From NCBI GenBank assembly GCA_019635875.1, contig JAHBYP010000001.1, forward strand, positions 868,001-932,000: a stretch of 64,000 nt of DNA, given 5' to 3'. The translations under genes were made by a program, and so were the position numbers. The notes under the pieces were generated by a model. It ran no database searches and had not been told where the DNA came from. It saw only the letters and a list, made by a program, of their open reading frames with translations. Below, piece after piece: positions 35,466-44,519 of this stretch. Position 1 is the first letter of the stretch. Each line of letters opens with the position of its first letter. Source of the stretch: Alphaproteobacteria bacterium. GTDB lineage: Bacteria > Pseudomonadota > Alphaproteobacteria > Reyranellales > Reyranellaceae.

Positions 35466-38335
35466 TGCGCGGCCTGGGGCAGACCGGCGACGGTCGACTC
35501 GCAGCGCAGGCAGAGCGTCGGATGGGCTCCCGAACGGCCAACCTCGGGCAGCACCTGCCAGCAGCGGGCGCATTTCTCGCCCTCCGCCCTGCCCGGCACG
35601 ACGCCGACGCCCGGCACCTCGGCCAAGGTGAAGGCTTCGGCCGGCGGCTCGCCCTCGACCAGGCTGGCATCCGAGACGATGCAGATCTCGGCGAGGTCCA
35701 GCCCGGACAGTGCGGCGACGTAGTCGCGCGAGGCGTGGACCGTGGGCGCCGCCTGCAGCGAGGAGCCGATGCGCTTGGCGTTGCGCTCGATCTCCAGCGC
35801 GCCGGTGACGACACGGCGCAGCGCGCGTACGGCGCGCCATTTCTCGCCCAGCGCCTCGTCGCGCCACTCCGCCGGGATCTTCGGATAGGTGCGCAGGTGC
35901 ACCGACTCCTCCAGGCCGTCGGTCGAGGCGCTCGGCCGTGCCAGCCAGGCTTCCTCGGCGGTGAAGCAGGCGAACGGCGCCAGCCACGCCGTGATGAAGG
36001 TGAACAGGTCCTGCAGCACGGTGCGCGCCGCGCGGCGGCGCAGCGAGTCGGGCGCGTCGCAGTAGATCGCGTCCTTGCGGATGTCGAAGTACAGCGCCGA
36101 GAGGTCGACGGCGCAGAAATTGTGCAGCGACGTCGAGATCAGATGGAAATCGAAATCGTCGACGGCCTGGCGGAACTCGGCGTCGAGCTCGGCCATGCGG
36201 TGCAGCACCCAGCGCTCCAGCTCCGGCATGTCCTTCGCTGCCACGCGCTCGGCGTCGCTGAAGCCGCTGAGATTGCCCAGCAGGTAGCGCAGCGTATTGC
36301 GCAGGCGACGATAGGCGTCGGCATGGACCTTGAGGATCTCCGGCCCGATGCGCAGATCCTCGGAGTAGTCGGAGCCGACGACCCACAGGCGCAGGATATC
36401 GGCGCCGTTCTGGTCGCAGACGTCCTGCGGCGCGGTGATGTTGCCCAGCGACTTGGACATCTTGCGGCCCTGCTCGTCGAGCACGAAGCCGTGGGTCAGC
36501 ACCGCGTCGTAGGGCGCGCGGCCGCGCGTGCCGCAGCTCTCCAGCAGCGAGGAATGGAACCAGCCGCGATGCTGGTCGGAGCCCTCGAGATACATCGAGG
36601 CCGGCCATTTCAGCTCCGGCCGGCCCTCCAGCGTGAAGGCGTGCGTCGAGCCCGAGTCGAACCAGACATCGAGGATGTCCATCACCGGTTCGTAGTTCGC
36701 CGGGTCGTGATCCGGCTCGAGAAAGCGATGCGGGTTCTCGAACCAGGCATCTGCACCCTGCGCGCGGAAGGCCGCGACGATGCGGTCCATCACCTTCTGG
36801 TCGCGCAGCGGCTCGCCGGTCTGCTTGCTGACGAAGACGGCGATCGGCACACCCCAGGCGCGCTGGCGGGAGACGCACCAGTCGGGCCGCTGCTCGATCA
36901 TCGAGCGCAGGCGGGTCTGGCCGGCCGGCGGCACGAAACGCGTGTCGTCGATCGCCTTCAGGGCCACCTCGCGCAGCGTGCCGGGGAGCCCGTCGATCCT
37001 GCCGTCCATGGCGATGAACCATTGCGGCGTGCAGCGGAAGATCACCGGCGCCTTCGAGCGCCAGGAATGCGGGTAGGAATGCGTCAGCGAGCCCTTGGCG
37101 AGCAGCATGCCGGCCTCGGCCAGGCGCGTGATCACCGCGCCATTGGCATCACCTGGCGCGCCAAGGTCGGTGTAGACCCGCTTGCCCGCGAACAGGGCCA
37201 CGCGCGGGAAGTAGCTGCCGTCGTCGGCGACATAGTCCTCGGCCGCAATGCCGTGCCTGCGGCCCAGCTCGAAGTCGTCGGCGCCATGGCTGGGCGCGAT
37301 GTGCACCACGCCGGTGCCGGTATCGGTCGTCACGAAATCGCCGACGAACACCTCGGAGTCGCGGGCGTAGAACGGATCGAGCGCCGCCAGCGGATGGGCA
37401 CAGGTCGTGCCGACGAGGTCGGCGCCCTTCAAGGTCGCGGCGTGCGAGACGTCGGTGATCCTGGCCGCGGCCAGCACCGCGTCCTTCAGCGCCGTGGCGA
37501 AGACCAGCTTCTCGCCGACCCTGGCGCCCGAGCCTTCGGCGCAGGACTCGACGATGCAGACCGCGTAATCGATGTCGGCGCCGACGGCGAGCGCGCGATT
37601 GGCCGGGATGGTCCAGGGGGTCGTCGTCCAGATCAGGATCGAAGCGCCCTCGAGTTCCGGCCGCGACGCCTTGCGCACGGGAAAGCGCGCATGCAGCGTG
37701 ACCGATTTGTGGTCGTGGTACTCGACCTCGGCCTCGGCGAGCGCCGTTTTCTCGACCACCGACCACATGACGGGCTTGGCGCCCTTGTAGAGGCCACCGT
37801 TCATCAGGAACTTGCCGAGTTCGGCGACGATCACGGCTTCGGCCTCGAAGGCCATGGTCGAGTAGGGATTGTCCCAGTCGCCGACCACGCCCAGGCGCTT
37901 GAACTCGGTGCGCTGCACGCCGATCCAGTGCTCGGCGAAGGCGCGGCACTGCTGGCGGAACTCGTTGATCGGGACCTGGTCCTTGTCCTTGTTCTTGAGC
38001 CGGTACTCTTCCTCGATCTTCCATTCGATCGGCAGGCCGTGGCAGTCCCAGCCCGGCACGTAGTGGCTGTCCTTGCCCAGCATCTGCTGCGAGCGGGTCA
38101 CCACGTCCTTGAGGATCTTGTTGAGCGCGTGGCCGATATGCAGGTTGCCGTTGGCGTAGGGCGGACCGTCATGGAGGATGAACTTCTCCCGCCCCTCGCT
38201 CTGCGCGCGCAGGCGCTCGAACAGGCCGAGCCTCGCCCAGAACGCCAGCAGCTCCGGCTCCTTCTTGGGCAGGCCGGCGCGCATGGGGAAGTCGGTCTCG
38301 GGCAGGAAGACGGTGGAACGGTAGTCGGCGGTCAC
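35462..38335 (-). CDS. ileS: Isoleucyl-tRNA synthetase
   Basis: About 957 residues. I prefer the GTG at 38335 (VTADYRSTVFLPETDFPM); an ATG 25 codons upstream leads into nonconserved sequence. Class I motifs are HIGHALNKI (HIGH) and KMSKSLGN (KMSKS). The C terminus carries the zinc site CARCWQ ... CLRC that marks the bacterial type. It charges tRNA-Ile and edits valine. No clear ribosome site precedes the GTG, so the start is the least certain part. Confidence 0.95.
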   Translation of the reverse strand: MTADYRSTVFLPETDFPMRAGLPKKEPELLAFWARLGLFERLRAQSEGREKFILHDGPPYANGNLHIGHALNKILKDVVTRSQQMLGKDSHYVPGWDCHGLPIEWKIEEEYRLKNKDKDQVPINEFRQQCRAFAEHWIGVQRTEFKRLGVVGDWDNPYSTMAFEAEAVIVAELGKFLMNGGLYKGAKPVMWSVVEKTALAEAEVEYHDHKSVTLHARFPVRKASRPELEGASILIWTTTPWTIPANRALAVGADIDYAVCIVESCAEGSGARVGEKLVFATALKDAVLAAARITDVSHAATLKGADLVGTTCAHPLAALDPFYARDSEVFVGDFVTTDTGTGVVHIAPSHGADDFELGRRHGIAAEDYVADDGSYFPRVALFAGKRVYTDLGAPGDANGAVITRLAEAGMLLAKGSLTHSYPHSWRSKAPVIFRCTPQWFIAMDGRIDGLPGTLREVALKAIDDTRFVPPAGQTRLRSMIEQRPDWCVSRQRAWGVPIAVFVSKQTGEPLRDQKVMDRIVAAFRAQGADAWFENPHRFLEPDHDPANYEPVMDILDVWFDSGSTHAFTLEGRPELKWPASMYLEGSDQHRGWFHSSLLESCGTRGRAPYDAVLTHGFVLDEQGRKMSKSLGNITAPQDVCDQNGADILRLWVVGSDYSEDLRIGPEILKVHADAYRRLRNTLRYLLGNLSGFSDAERVAAKDMPELERWVLHRMAELDAEFRQAVDDFDFHLISTSLHNFCAVDLSALYFDIRKDAIYCDAPDSLRRRAARTVLQDLFTFITAWLAPFACFTAEEAWLARPSASTDGLEESVHLRTYPKIPAEWRDEALGEKWRAVRALRRVVTGALEIERNAKRIGSSLQAAPTVHASRDYVAALSGLDLAEICIVSDASLVEGEPPAEAFTLAEVPGVGVVPGRAEGEKCARCWQVLPEVGRSGAHPTLCLRCESTVAGLPQAAQ

Positions 38336-38620
38336 GGCGGGGCTCGTCGGACGGAAATCTCGGGGAACGTCGCGGCGCGACCAGGGCGCAGGACGAGGGG
38401 AACGGCGCAATACCCGGCCGCCGGTCAGCGGACCGGGCCGATAATTCGCTCCCCGATGGCAGCGGGAGCCACCTTCACGCGACGGTATTGCATCGCGGCG
38501 AACATACGGAGGGGGGTGCAGGGGGTCAAGGCGAGCGCGGCCGGGCGCTGCTCCCCGGAAGGCGCGATTGCCCCGCGGCGGACGAGCCTTCCGCCGCGGA
38601 GCCTCCGAGCCCGAAGCCGC
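38336..38620. other. Intergenic region upstream of ileS
   Basis: About 285 bases between ileS and the repeat lipoprotein gene. It is very GC-rich and should hold the ileS promoter. No tRNA-like fold or T-box leader is visible. The only clear structure is the hairpin at 38573-38599. Confidence 0.5.
38573..38599 (-). terminator. 10-bp perfect hairpin after the lipoprotein gene
   Basis: CCGCGGCGGA and its exact complement around a 7-base loop, 22 bases past the stop of the gene at 38621-39070. GC-rich and stable, but no T-run follows on the minus strand, so termination activity is only likely. Confidence 0.5.
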
Positions 38621-39070
38621 CTAGCGGCCGAACCAGCCGGTGCGGCGACGGTCCGGGATGCCGTCGTTGTTGCGGTCGCGGTCGCGATAGTCGGGGATGC
38701 CGTCGCGGTCGCGGTCACGCTGCTTGTAGTCGGCGATGCCGTCGCGGTTGCGGTCGCGCTGCTTCCAGTCGGGGATGCCGTCGCGATTGCGGTCGCGCGT
38801 GCGCGGCGGCGGATTGACGTAGACCGTGCGTGATGGAGCCGGCTGATTGTAGACATACGTGGTGCGCGGCGGCGGCTGATTGTACACGTAGGTGGAGCGC
38901 GGCGCGCTGTAGGTCGGCGCGTAGTAGGGCTGGTTGTAGCCATAGGCCGGCTGGCCGTAGCCGTAGCCGGGCTGGCTGTACCCGCCGTAGCCGTAGGGCT
39001 CTGCCGCATACGGGACACAAGCCGCGAGCCCGCCGAGGGCGAGTGCGGCAGCAGCGATCTGACGGATCAT
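38621..39070 (-). CDS. Repeat-rich lipoprotein with TSP3-like calcium-binding motifs
   Basis: A 149-residue lipoprotein (MIRQIAAAALALGGLAAC, lipobox LAAC). A tyrosine/glycine/proline-rich middle (YGYGQPAYGYNQPYY, and YVYNQPPP twice) is followed by four tandem 13-residue units based on RDRNRDGIPDYKQ. Each unit holds DxNxDGxxD or DxDxDGxxD, the calcium loop seen in thrombospondin type 3 repeats and dockerins. It should sit in the outer membrane; function is unknown. It sits with a nuclease-family gene between ribF and ileS, which are normally adjacent. Confidence 0.8.
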   Translation of the reverse strand: MIRQIAAAALALGGLAACVPYAAEPYGYGGYSQPGYGYGQPAYGYNQPYYAPTYSAPRSTYVYNQPPPRTTYVYNQPAPSRTVYVNPPPRTRDRNRDGIPDWKQRDRNRDGIADYKQRDRDRDGIPDYRDRDRNNDGIPDRRRTGWFGR

Positions 39071-39128
39071 CGGTTTCCTCGCTTGACCGAGCCGTCCGGG
39101 CTTCCGGGCACGGACCAGGGCTGGCCTT

Positions 39129-39146
39129 ACCCGCTATCAAGCGGGT
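39129..39146. terminator. Small hairpin between the lipoprotein and nuclease-family genes
   Basis: ACCCGC/GCGGGT arms around a 6-base loop, followed on the plus strand by TTTCT. It lies 60 bases after the end of the minus-strand gene at 39206, where the T-run is on the wrong side for that gene. The rest of the 135-base gap shows nothing. Confidence 0.3.
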
Positions 39147-39205
39147 TTCTGATGGCAGCCTATCGGATCGATTCCGGCGGAATCTGGGCACGTGGTATCC
39201 GACCG

Positions 39206-40150
39206 TTACAGGCAGTCTACCGTCGCCAGGACCGGCCGGTGGTCGGAGCCGATGTCCGGTCCGATGCGGCGAGCGACGACCCGGCATTCCCCCGCGGCCA
39301 GGACATGATCGAGCGGGATGCCCATCCACAACGGCACATAGGCTGTCCATGTCGGCCGCCAGAACCCTGGCGCGTGGCGCAGCGGCGATTCGCGGACCAG
39401 GCGGCGCATCGATCGATTCCAGGGCGTGGCATTGAAGTCGCCGGCGACGATCAGCGGGTACCGGGTCCGCCGGGCAAAACCCGCGATATCCTCGAACATC
39501 TCGTCGCGGGCGATCCGCCAGGCCGGACTGGCCGGCACCGATGCGTGCAGCGCCATCAGGTCGATGCGTCGCCGGCCGACCGAAAGCCGCGCCTTCGCCA
39601 GGGTGCCGTGCGCCCGGATGCCCACCTCCGCGGCCATGTCGAAGGGGTGGCGCGAGAGGACCGCGAGATCGTCCGCCGGGCCGGGGAGCCGGCGATGCGG
39701 GAAGAGTCCGTCCAGTCCGGCGAGCATCGCCGCCCAGCGCGGGGTGGTTTCCTGGGTGACGACGATATCCGGCGCCTCGCTCCGCAGCCAGTCGCGCAGG
39801 CGTTGGTGCTGGCCGTTGCTCCACAGCAGGTTGATCGTCACGACCTGCAGGCGGATGCCGCCGCGCGCTTCCTGCGGCGTCGTCGCCGCCCGCACGGCGC
39901 TGGCAATCGTCGCGCCATTGATGGCGAGACAGGCGACGACGATCGCCAGGCAAGCGCTGCGCCAGCCGCCGCGCACCGTGAGGCCGAGCGGCAGCAACGC
40001 CAGCGCGCCCGCGAGCAGATGGGGCCGGAAGCTTTCGACGAGATCGGCGATCCAGGCGTCCGAGCGGAACAAGGCAGTGGCGCTGCTCGCGCCCAGCCCC
40101 AGCACAGCCACCAACACACCGACGGTCCATGCCTTGCGCCAGAGTTTCAT
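39206..40150 (-). CDS. Endonuclease/exonuclease/phosphatase family membrane protein
   Basis: About 314 residues from the ATG at 40150. Three hydrophobic segments in the first 95 residues (VGVLVAVLGLGASSATAL, LLAGALALLPLGLTV, ACLAIVVACLAINGA) anchor an EEP domain: LQVVTINLLWSN, DIVVTQET, VAGDFNATPW and IGSDHRPVLA with its paired Asp-His. EEP proteins cut phosphodiester bonds; similar membrane-anchored members are unassigned. The gene is likely part of the insertion between ribF and ileS. Confidence 0.87.
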   Translation of the reverse strand: MKLWRKAWTVGVLVAVLGLGASSATALFRSDAWIADLVESFRPHLLAGALALLPLGLTVRGGWRSACLAIVVACLAINGATIASAVRAATTPQEARGGIRLQVVTINLLWSNGQHQRLRDWLRSEAPDIVVTQETTPRWAAMLAGLDGLFPHRRLPGPADDLAVLSRHPFDMAAEVGIRAHGTLAKARLSVGRRRIDLMALHASVPASPAWRIARDEMFEDIAGFARRTRYPLIVAGDFNATPWNRSMRRLVRESPLRHAPGFWRPTWTAYVPLWMGIPLDHVLAAGECRVVARRIGPDIGSDHRPVLATVDCL

Positions 40151-40224
40151 GTGGCCGACAGTGATGGCCGGCGGCGTCGGGGCGATGGCCGATTCCAGCA
40201 GAGTTCGTGCAGGCGCGTCGTCTT

Positions 40225-40382
40225 CCCTTCTCCCCGCGAAGGCGGGGAGAAGGTGCCGAGCGTCCAGCGAGGCGGATGAGGGGCTTCCTCGCGCAACAAC
40301 AAAGGTCGCTGCCTTTGAAGCTCCGCGAAGCCCCTCATCCGCCCTTCGGGCACCTTCTCCCCGCCTGCGCGGGGAGAAGGAG
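40225..40382. repeat. Long palindromic intergenic repeat, family A, copy 2
   Basis: Same outer and inner arms as the copy at 22558-22710, with a different centre. Its right edge touches the ribF stop (40387) and its left edge lies 75 bases upstream of the nuclease-family gene start. It marks the junction where ribF and ileS are separated. Confidence 0.85.
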
Positions 40383-40386
40383 AGTC

Positions 40387-41334
40387 TCAGCCCGCGCGCA
40401 GGATCTCGCGCGCGGCGTCGCGGTCGGCGGCGATCTGGGTCTTGAGCGCCTCCAAGCCGGCGAACTTCATCTCCGGGCGGACGAAATCGACCAGGGCCAC
40501 GCGCATCGTGCGGCCATAGAGGTCGCCGTCGAAGTCCAGCACGTGGACCTCGAAGTTCTCCTGCAGCTTGCCGAAGGTCGGGCGGCGGCCGAGATTGGCG
40601 ACGGCGTCGCGCCACAGCCACGTGCCGTTCTCCTCGATCGCCGCGCGCACGGCATAGACGCCGAAGCGTGGCCGAAGGTATTCGCCCAGCGCGACGTTGG
40701 CGGTGGGGAAGCCGATGGTGCGGCCGCGCTGGTCGCCCCGCTCGACCTTGCCCTCGATCTCCCAGGGATGGCCCAGCAGGTCGGCGGCTTCGCGCACCAT
40801 GCCGGCGCGCAGCGCCTCGCGGATGCGGGTCGAGGAGTAGATCTCGCCCTCGCGCATCACGGGCGGCACGACGGTGACCGCGAAGCCGCGATCGGCGCCC
40901 ATGCGCTGCAGCATGTCGACGTTGCCCGAGCGTCGCGCACCGAAGGTGAAGTCGTAGCCGCATACGACATGGCGCGCGCGCAGGCCGGCGACGAGGATGC
41001 CGTCGACGAAATCATCGGCCGCCACGGCGGCGAAGTCGGGATCGAAGCGCTGTGCCAGCACCGCCTGCACGCCATAGCGCGCCAGCAGCCGCGTCTTGGC
41101 CGCCGGCGAGGTCAGGCGAAAGGGCGCGGTGTCCTTGACGAAGAAGGTGCGCGGATGCGGCTCGAAGGTCAGCGCGACGACCGGCGCGTCCTTGGCCCGG
41201 GCGAAGTCGGCGGCCTGGCCGATCAGCACCTGGTGGCCGCGGTGCACGCCGTCGAAATTGCCCAGCGGCACCACCGCGCCGTGCCACGGCACGGTGACGT
41301 CGAGCCAGTCGTCGAAGACGGGTATGCCGCTCAT
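40387..41334 (-). CDS. ribF: Bifunctional riboflavin kinase / FAD synthetase
   Basis: A 315-residue RibF of normal length. The FAD synthetase domain shows LGNFDGVHRGHQVLIGQA and SSTRIREALRAG; the riboflavin kinase domain shows GRTIGFPTANV and NLGRRPTF. It makes FMN then FAD from riboflavin. It follows the maoC-like gene by 10 bases. In most alphaproteobacteria ileS comes next, but here about 2 kb of other DNA intervenes. Confidence 0.96.
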   Translation of the reverse strand: MSGIPVFDDWLDVTVPWHGAVVPLGNFDGVHRGHQVLIGQAADFARAKDAPVVALTFEPHPRTFFVKDTAPFRLTSPAAKTRLLARYGVQAVLAQRFDPDFAAVAADDFVDGILVAGLRARHVVCGYDFTFGARRSGNVDMLQRMGADRGFAVTVVPPVMREGEIYSSTRIREALRAGMVREAADLLGHPWEIEGKVERGDQRGRTIGFPTANVALGEYLRPRFGVYAVRAAIEENGTWLWRDAVANLGRRPTFGKLQENFEVHVLDFDGDLYGRTMRVALVDFVRPEMKFAGLEALKTQIAADRDAAREILRAG

Positions 41335-41344
41335 CCGCGTCGCC

Positions 41345-41791
41345 TCAGACCGATCTCGGCCGCGTCGGCACGAGAATCACCGCCTCGCCGTCGAGCACCA
41401 CCTTGTCGCCGCACAGGCACTCGGTCCTGAGCTTGATGCGCTTGCGCTCGGGCACGATCTCGACGATCTCGCAGCGCGCCGTCACCGTGTCGCCGATCTT
41501 CACCGGCGCCTTGAAGTTCAGCGACTGCGAGACGTAGATCGAGCCCGGCCCCGGCAGCTTCGTGCCGACCACGGTCGAGATGAAGCTGGCGCTCAGCATG
41601 CCGTGCGCGATGCGCTCGCCGAAGCGCGAGGCCCTGGCGAAGCCCTCGTGCAGATGGATCGGGTTGGTGTCGCCGGAGACGCCGGCGAAGGCCATGATGT
41701 CGGCCTCGGTGACGGTCTTGCCGAACACCGCCGACATGCCGACCGAGAGATCCTCGAGGTAGTAGCCGTGCATCGGCTGCAGGACATTCAT
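41345..41791 (-). CDS. MaoC family (R)-specific enoyl-CoA hydratase-like protein
   Basis: A 148-residue single-hotdog MaoC protein with the hydratase motif GDTNPIHLHEGFARAS (D-x4-H) and GERIAHGMLSASF. It should hydrate an enoyl-CoA or related acyl thioester. It is the gene before ribF on the same strand, a common alphaproteobacterial pair. A family B palindrome fills the space upstream. Confidence 0.93.
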   Translation of the reverse strand: MNVLQPMHGYYLEDLSVGMSAVFGKTVTEADIMAFAGVSGDTNPIHLHEGFARASRFGERIAHGMLSASFISTVVGTKLPGPGSIYVSQSLNFKAPVKIGDTVTARCEIVEIVPERKRIKLRTECLCGDKVVLDGEAVILVPTRPRSV

Positions 41792-41818
41792 TCTTCCGCT
41801 CCTGGTACTGGGACCTCG

Positions 41819-41889
41819 CTGTCATCCCGAGCGCAGCGAGGGATCTTTCCTTCGGCCTCAAAGACCCCTCGCTGCGCTCGGGGTGACAG
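41819..41889. repeat. Inverted repeat, family B, copy 2
   Basis: Thirty-base arms (41819-41848 and 41860-41889) that pair with only a couple of mismatches around an 11-base loop. It lies between the amidase stop (41896) and the maoC-like start, so unlike copy 1 it is intergenic. Confidence 0.88.
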
Positions 41890-41895
41890 TCGCGA

Positions 41896-43320
41896 CTAGT
41901 GACGCACAACAGGATCGATGGGCAGGCGCCTGGCGATGCCCATGATGTCCTCGAACAGCTTGGCGGCCGAGATCAGGCCGGCCTCGCCGCGCGGCTTGCC
42001 GACCAGCATCAGGCCGACCGGCAGTCCGGACCTGGTGAAACCGCAGGGCATCGACACCGCCGGCAGGCCGGACATGGTGACGATCGAGGCACCGAGCACC
42101 CAGTCGATGTAGCTCGGCATCTTGCGCCCGTTGATCGCCTCGACGTAGCGCGTCTCCACCGGGAAGGGCGGCACCGGCGCAGCCGGCACGCACATGATGT
42201 CGACATCGGCCATGAAGCGGGCGAAGCGCTGCTGCACGCCGGCCTGCAGGATCAGGCCGCGGCGGAGATCTTCCGACGTCAGCGACAGGCCGTATTCCAT
42301 GTTCCAGATCACCTCGGGCTTGAGCAGCTCGCGATGCGTCCGCAGCAGCCTGCCGTTGCCCGCCGCCATGTGGTGGCCGCGGAAGATCTGGAAGGAATCG
42401 CGGGCGCCCTCGGGGTCAGGCGCCTTCTCGATGACGGTGGCGCCGATCTCCCCGAAGCGCTCGGCGGCGGCGCGGCAGATCGCTTCGACCTCGGCGTCGT
42501 AGACGCAGGCGCCGCCGAAATCGCCGGCCCAGGCGACGGTCTTCGGCGCGACGGGATCCGACGCCGATTTCGCATAGGGCACCGAGGGCGCCGGATAGGA
42601 CAGCGGATCCAGCGGGTGGTGCTTCGCCGTGGCGTCGAGCATCAGGGCGACGTCGGCGACCGAGCGGCCCATCGGGCCGTTCTGCGAAAAGGTGTTGAGC
42701 GGCAGCGTGCCGGGGCCCCAGGCGACGCGGCCGGGGCTGGGACGGAAGCCGACGACCGAGCAGAAGCTCGCCGGCGTGCGCAGGCTGCCGCCGAGGTCGG
42801 AGCCGGTGGCCAGCCAGACCTGTCCGGTGGCCAGCCCCACCGCCGAGCCGCCGGACGAGCCGGCGCAGGTCATGCGCGTGTCCCAGGGATTGCGCGTGAT
42901 GCCGAAGACCTCGTTGAAGGTCTGCGCGCCGGCGCCGAACTCCGGCGTGTTGGTCTTGCCGACCACCAGCCCGCCCAGCGCCTCGAGATGCTGCACCGAG
43001 ATGCAGGTGCGCTGCGCGACATTGTCCTTGTGCACGCGGCAGCCGAAGGTGGTGACCACGCCCTCGACGTCGTTGAGGTCCTTGACGCCGAAGGGCAGGC
43101 CGCCCAGCCAGCCCGGCGTGTCGGGATCGGGCAGCTTCAGCGCCCTGGCGCGTTGCCGCGCGCGATCGAAGGTGCGGATCACCATGGCGTTGACCGCGCC
43201 ATCGGTCTCCTCGATGCGCGCCTCGGCGGCGTCGATCAGCTCGAGCGGCGAGACCTTCTTCTTCTTCAAGAGATCGACCGTCTCGACCGCGCTCAGGCGG
43301 CAGAGCGATGTGTCGGCCAT
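41896..43320 (-). CDS. Amidase (amidase signature family)
   Basis: About 474 residues from the ATG at 43320. The Ser-cisSer-Lys triad is intact: the lysine in PFGVKDLND, then the glycine/serine-rich CAGSSGGSAVGLATG and GSDLGGSLRTPASFC with the catalytic serine. The C-terminal segment GLPAVSMPCGFTRSGLPVG closes the fold. It hydrolyses an unknown amide. It is divergent from the APH-like kinase. Confidence 0.94.
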   Translation of the reverse strand: MADTSLCRLSAVETVDLLKKKKVSPLELIDAAEARIEETDGAVNAMVIRTFDRARQRARALKLPDPDTPGWLGGLPFGVKDLNDVEGVVTTFGCRVHKDNVAQRTCISVQHLEALGGLVVGKTNTPEFGAGAQTFNEVFGITRNPWDTRMTCAGSSGGSAVGLATGQVWLATGSDLGGSLRTPASFCSVVGFRPSPGRVAWGPGTLPLNTFSQNGPMGRSVADVALMLDATAKHHPLDPLSYPAPSVPYAKSASDPVAPKTVAWAGDFGGACVYDAEVEAICRAAAERFGEIGATVIEKAPDPEGARDSFQIFRGHHMAAGNGRLLRTHRELLKPEVIWNMEYGLSLTSEDLRRGLILQAGVQQRFARFMADVDIMCVPAAPVPPFPVETRYVEAINGRKMPSYIDWVLGASIVTMSGLPAVSMPCGFTRSGLPVGLMLVGKPRGEAGLISAAKLFEDIMGIARRLPIDPVVRH

Positions 43321-43482
43321 ACGCACAATCCCCCCGTTCTTGGAGGCGCGGGCATAGCACGTGAAGGCCTGCCCGGAAAACGGACACAGCCGCGCGGCGG
43401 AACGCCGATATGGCGTTGGCATCGGCCTCCATGCTGGTATGAATGGCCGTTCATGCCGGGCGGTCGAAACGGGGAAACGCGG

Positions 43483-44514
43483 ATGGACGGCGCACGCGAC
43501 GGCGACGCGCGCAGGGAGCTGGTTCAGGGGCTCACCAAGGCCTGTTCGCGCCACTTCGGCCGCGCGGTGCGGATCGACGGGCTGTTTCGCCACTCCGGCG
43601 GCGCCTCGCGCCAGACCTGGGGCTTCGATGCGATCTTCGATGACGGCTCGGTCGAGAAGCTCGTCCTGCGCCGCGATCCGCCGCGTGCCGCGGACGCGCC
43701 GCCGCAGAGCCTCGAGAACAGCCTCGCGATCGATCGCGCCACCGAATTCGCGGTGATGCGCGCCGCCGGGCTGCACGGCGTGCCGGCGCCCCAGATGCTG
43801 TTCATCGCCCAGCCCGGCGACGGCGTCGGCGACGGCTACGTGATGCGCAGCGTCGGCGGAACGGCGATCGCACGCGAGCTGCTGCGCGCGCCGCGCTTCG
43901 AGCAGGCGCGCGGGAAGATCACCACCCAGCTCGGCACCATCCTGGCGACGTTGCACTCGGTGCCGCTCGCGGCGCTGCCGAAGCTGCGGGTCGGCACCGC
44001 GGAATCGGTGATCGCCACCATGCGTCGCGCGCTCGATGTCACCGGCGAGCCGCATCCGGTGTTCGAGCTGGCGCTCTCCTGGCTCGAGCGCCGCATGCCG
44101 CCGGCGCCGGCGGCACCGGGCTTCGTGCACGGCGATTTCCGCACCGGCAACTACCTCGTCGATGAGAGCGGCGTCACCGCGATCCTCGACTGGGAGATCG
44201 CGCATCTGGGCGATCCGCTGGAGGATCTCGGCTGGCTCTGCGTGAAGTCCTGGCGCTTCGGCGCAATCGACAGGCCGGCCGGCGGCTTCGGCTCGCGCGA
44301 GGAGCTGTGGGACGCCTACGAGGCGGCCGGCGGTGCCAGGGTCGATCGCGACCACGCGCGCTGGTGGGAGATCCTCGGCACGGCGCGCTGGGGCGTGATC
44401 TGCATGACGCAGGCGTGGAAGCACCTGTCGGGCGCGGAGGAGTCGATGGAACTGGCCAGCATCGGACGGCGCGCCGTCGAGACCGAGTTCGACCTGCTCG
44501 AGCTGCTGGGCTGA
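43483..44514 (+). CDS. Phosphotransferase family protein (aminoglycoside-phosphotransferase-like)
   Basis: About 343 residues from the ATG at 43483; an ATG at 43453 is possible. APH-fold kinase motifs are clear: the Brenner loop FVHGDFRTGNYLVDES and the metal aspartate in ILDWEIAHLGDPLEDLGW. Relatives are often found with acyl-CoA dehydrogenases and may phosphorylate hydroxyacyl-CoA or similar compounds rather than drugs. The partner DUF6285 gene follows 5 bases later. Confidence 0.85.
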   Translation: MDGARDGDARRELVQGLTKACSRHFGRAVRIDGLFRHSGGASRQTWGFDAIFDDGSVEKLVLRRDPPRAADAPPQSLENSLAIDRATEFAVMRAAGLHGVPAPQMLFIAQPGDGVGDGYVMRSVGGTAIARELLRAPRFEQARGKITTQLGTILATLHSVPLAALPKLRVGTAESVIATMRRALDVTGEPHPVFELALSWLERRMPPAPAAPGFVHGDFRTGNYLVDESGVTAILDWEIAHLGDPLEDLGWLCVKSWRFGAIDRPAGGFGSREELWDAYEAAGGARVDRDHARWWEILGTARWGVICMTQAWKHLSGAEESMELASIGRRAVETEFDLLELLG

Positions 44515-44519
44515 TCGTC

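Noticed and set aside
38336..38620. A T-box or tRNA in the ileS upstream region
   Set aside because: No specifier loop, T-box sequence or cloverleaf fold could be found; T-boxes are also rare in this class.
38640..38790. Evenly spaced direct repeats resembling a CRISPR array
   Set aside because: They are the coding repeats of the lipoprotein; units abut with no unique spacers.
35423..38833. Very long open frame opposite ileS
   Set aside because: High GC leaves antisense frames open. It has no domain pattern, while the minus strand encodes a complete IleS.
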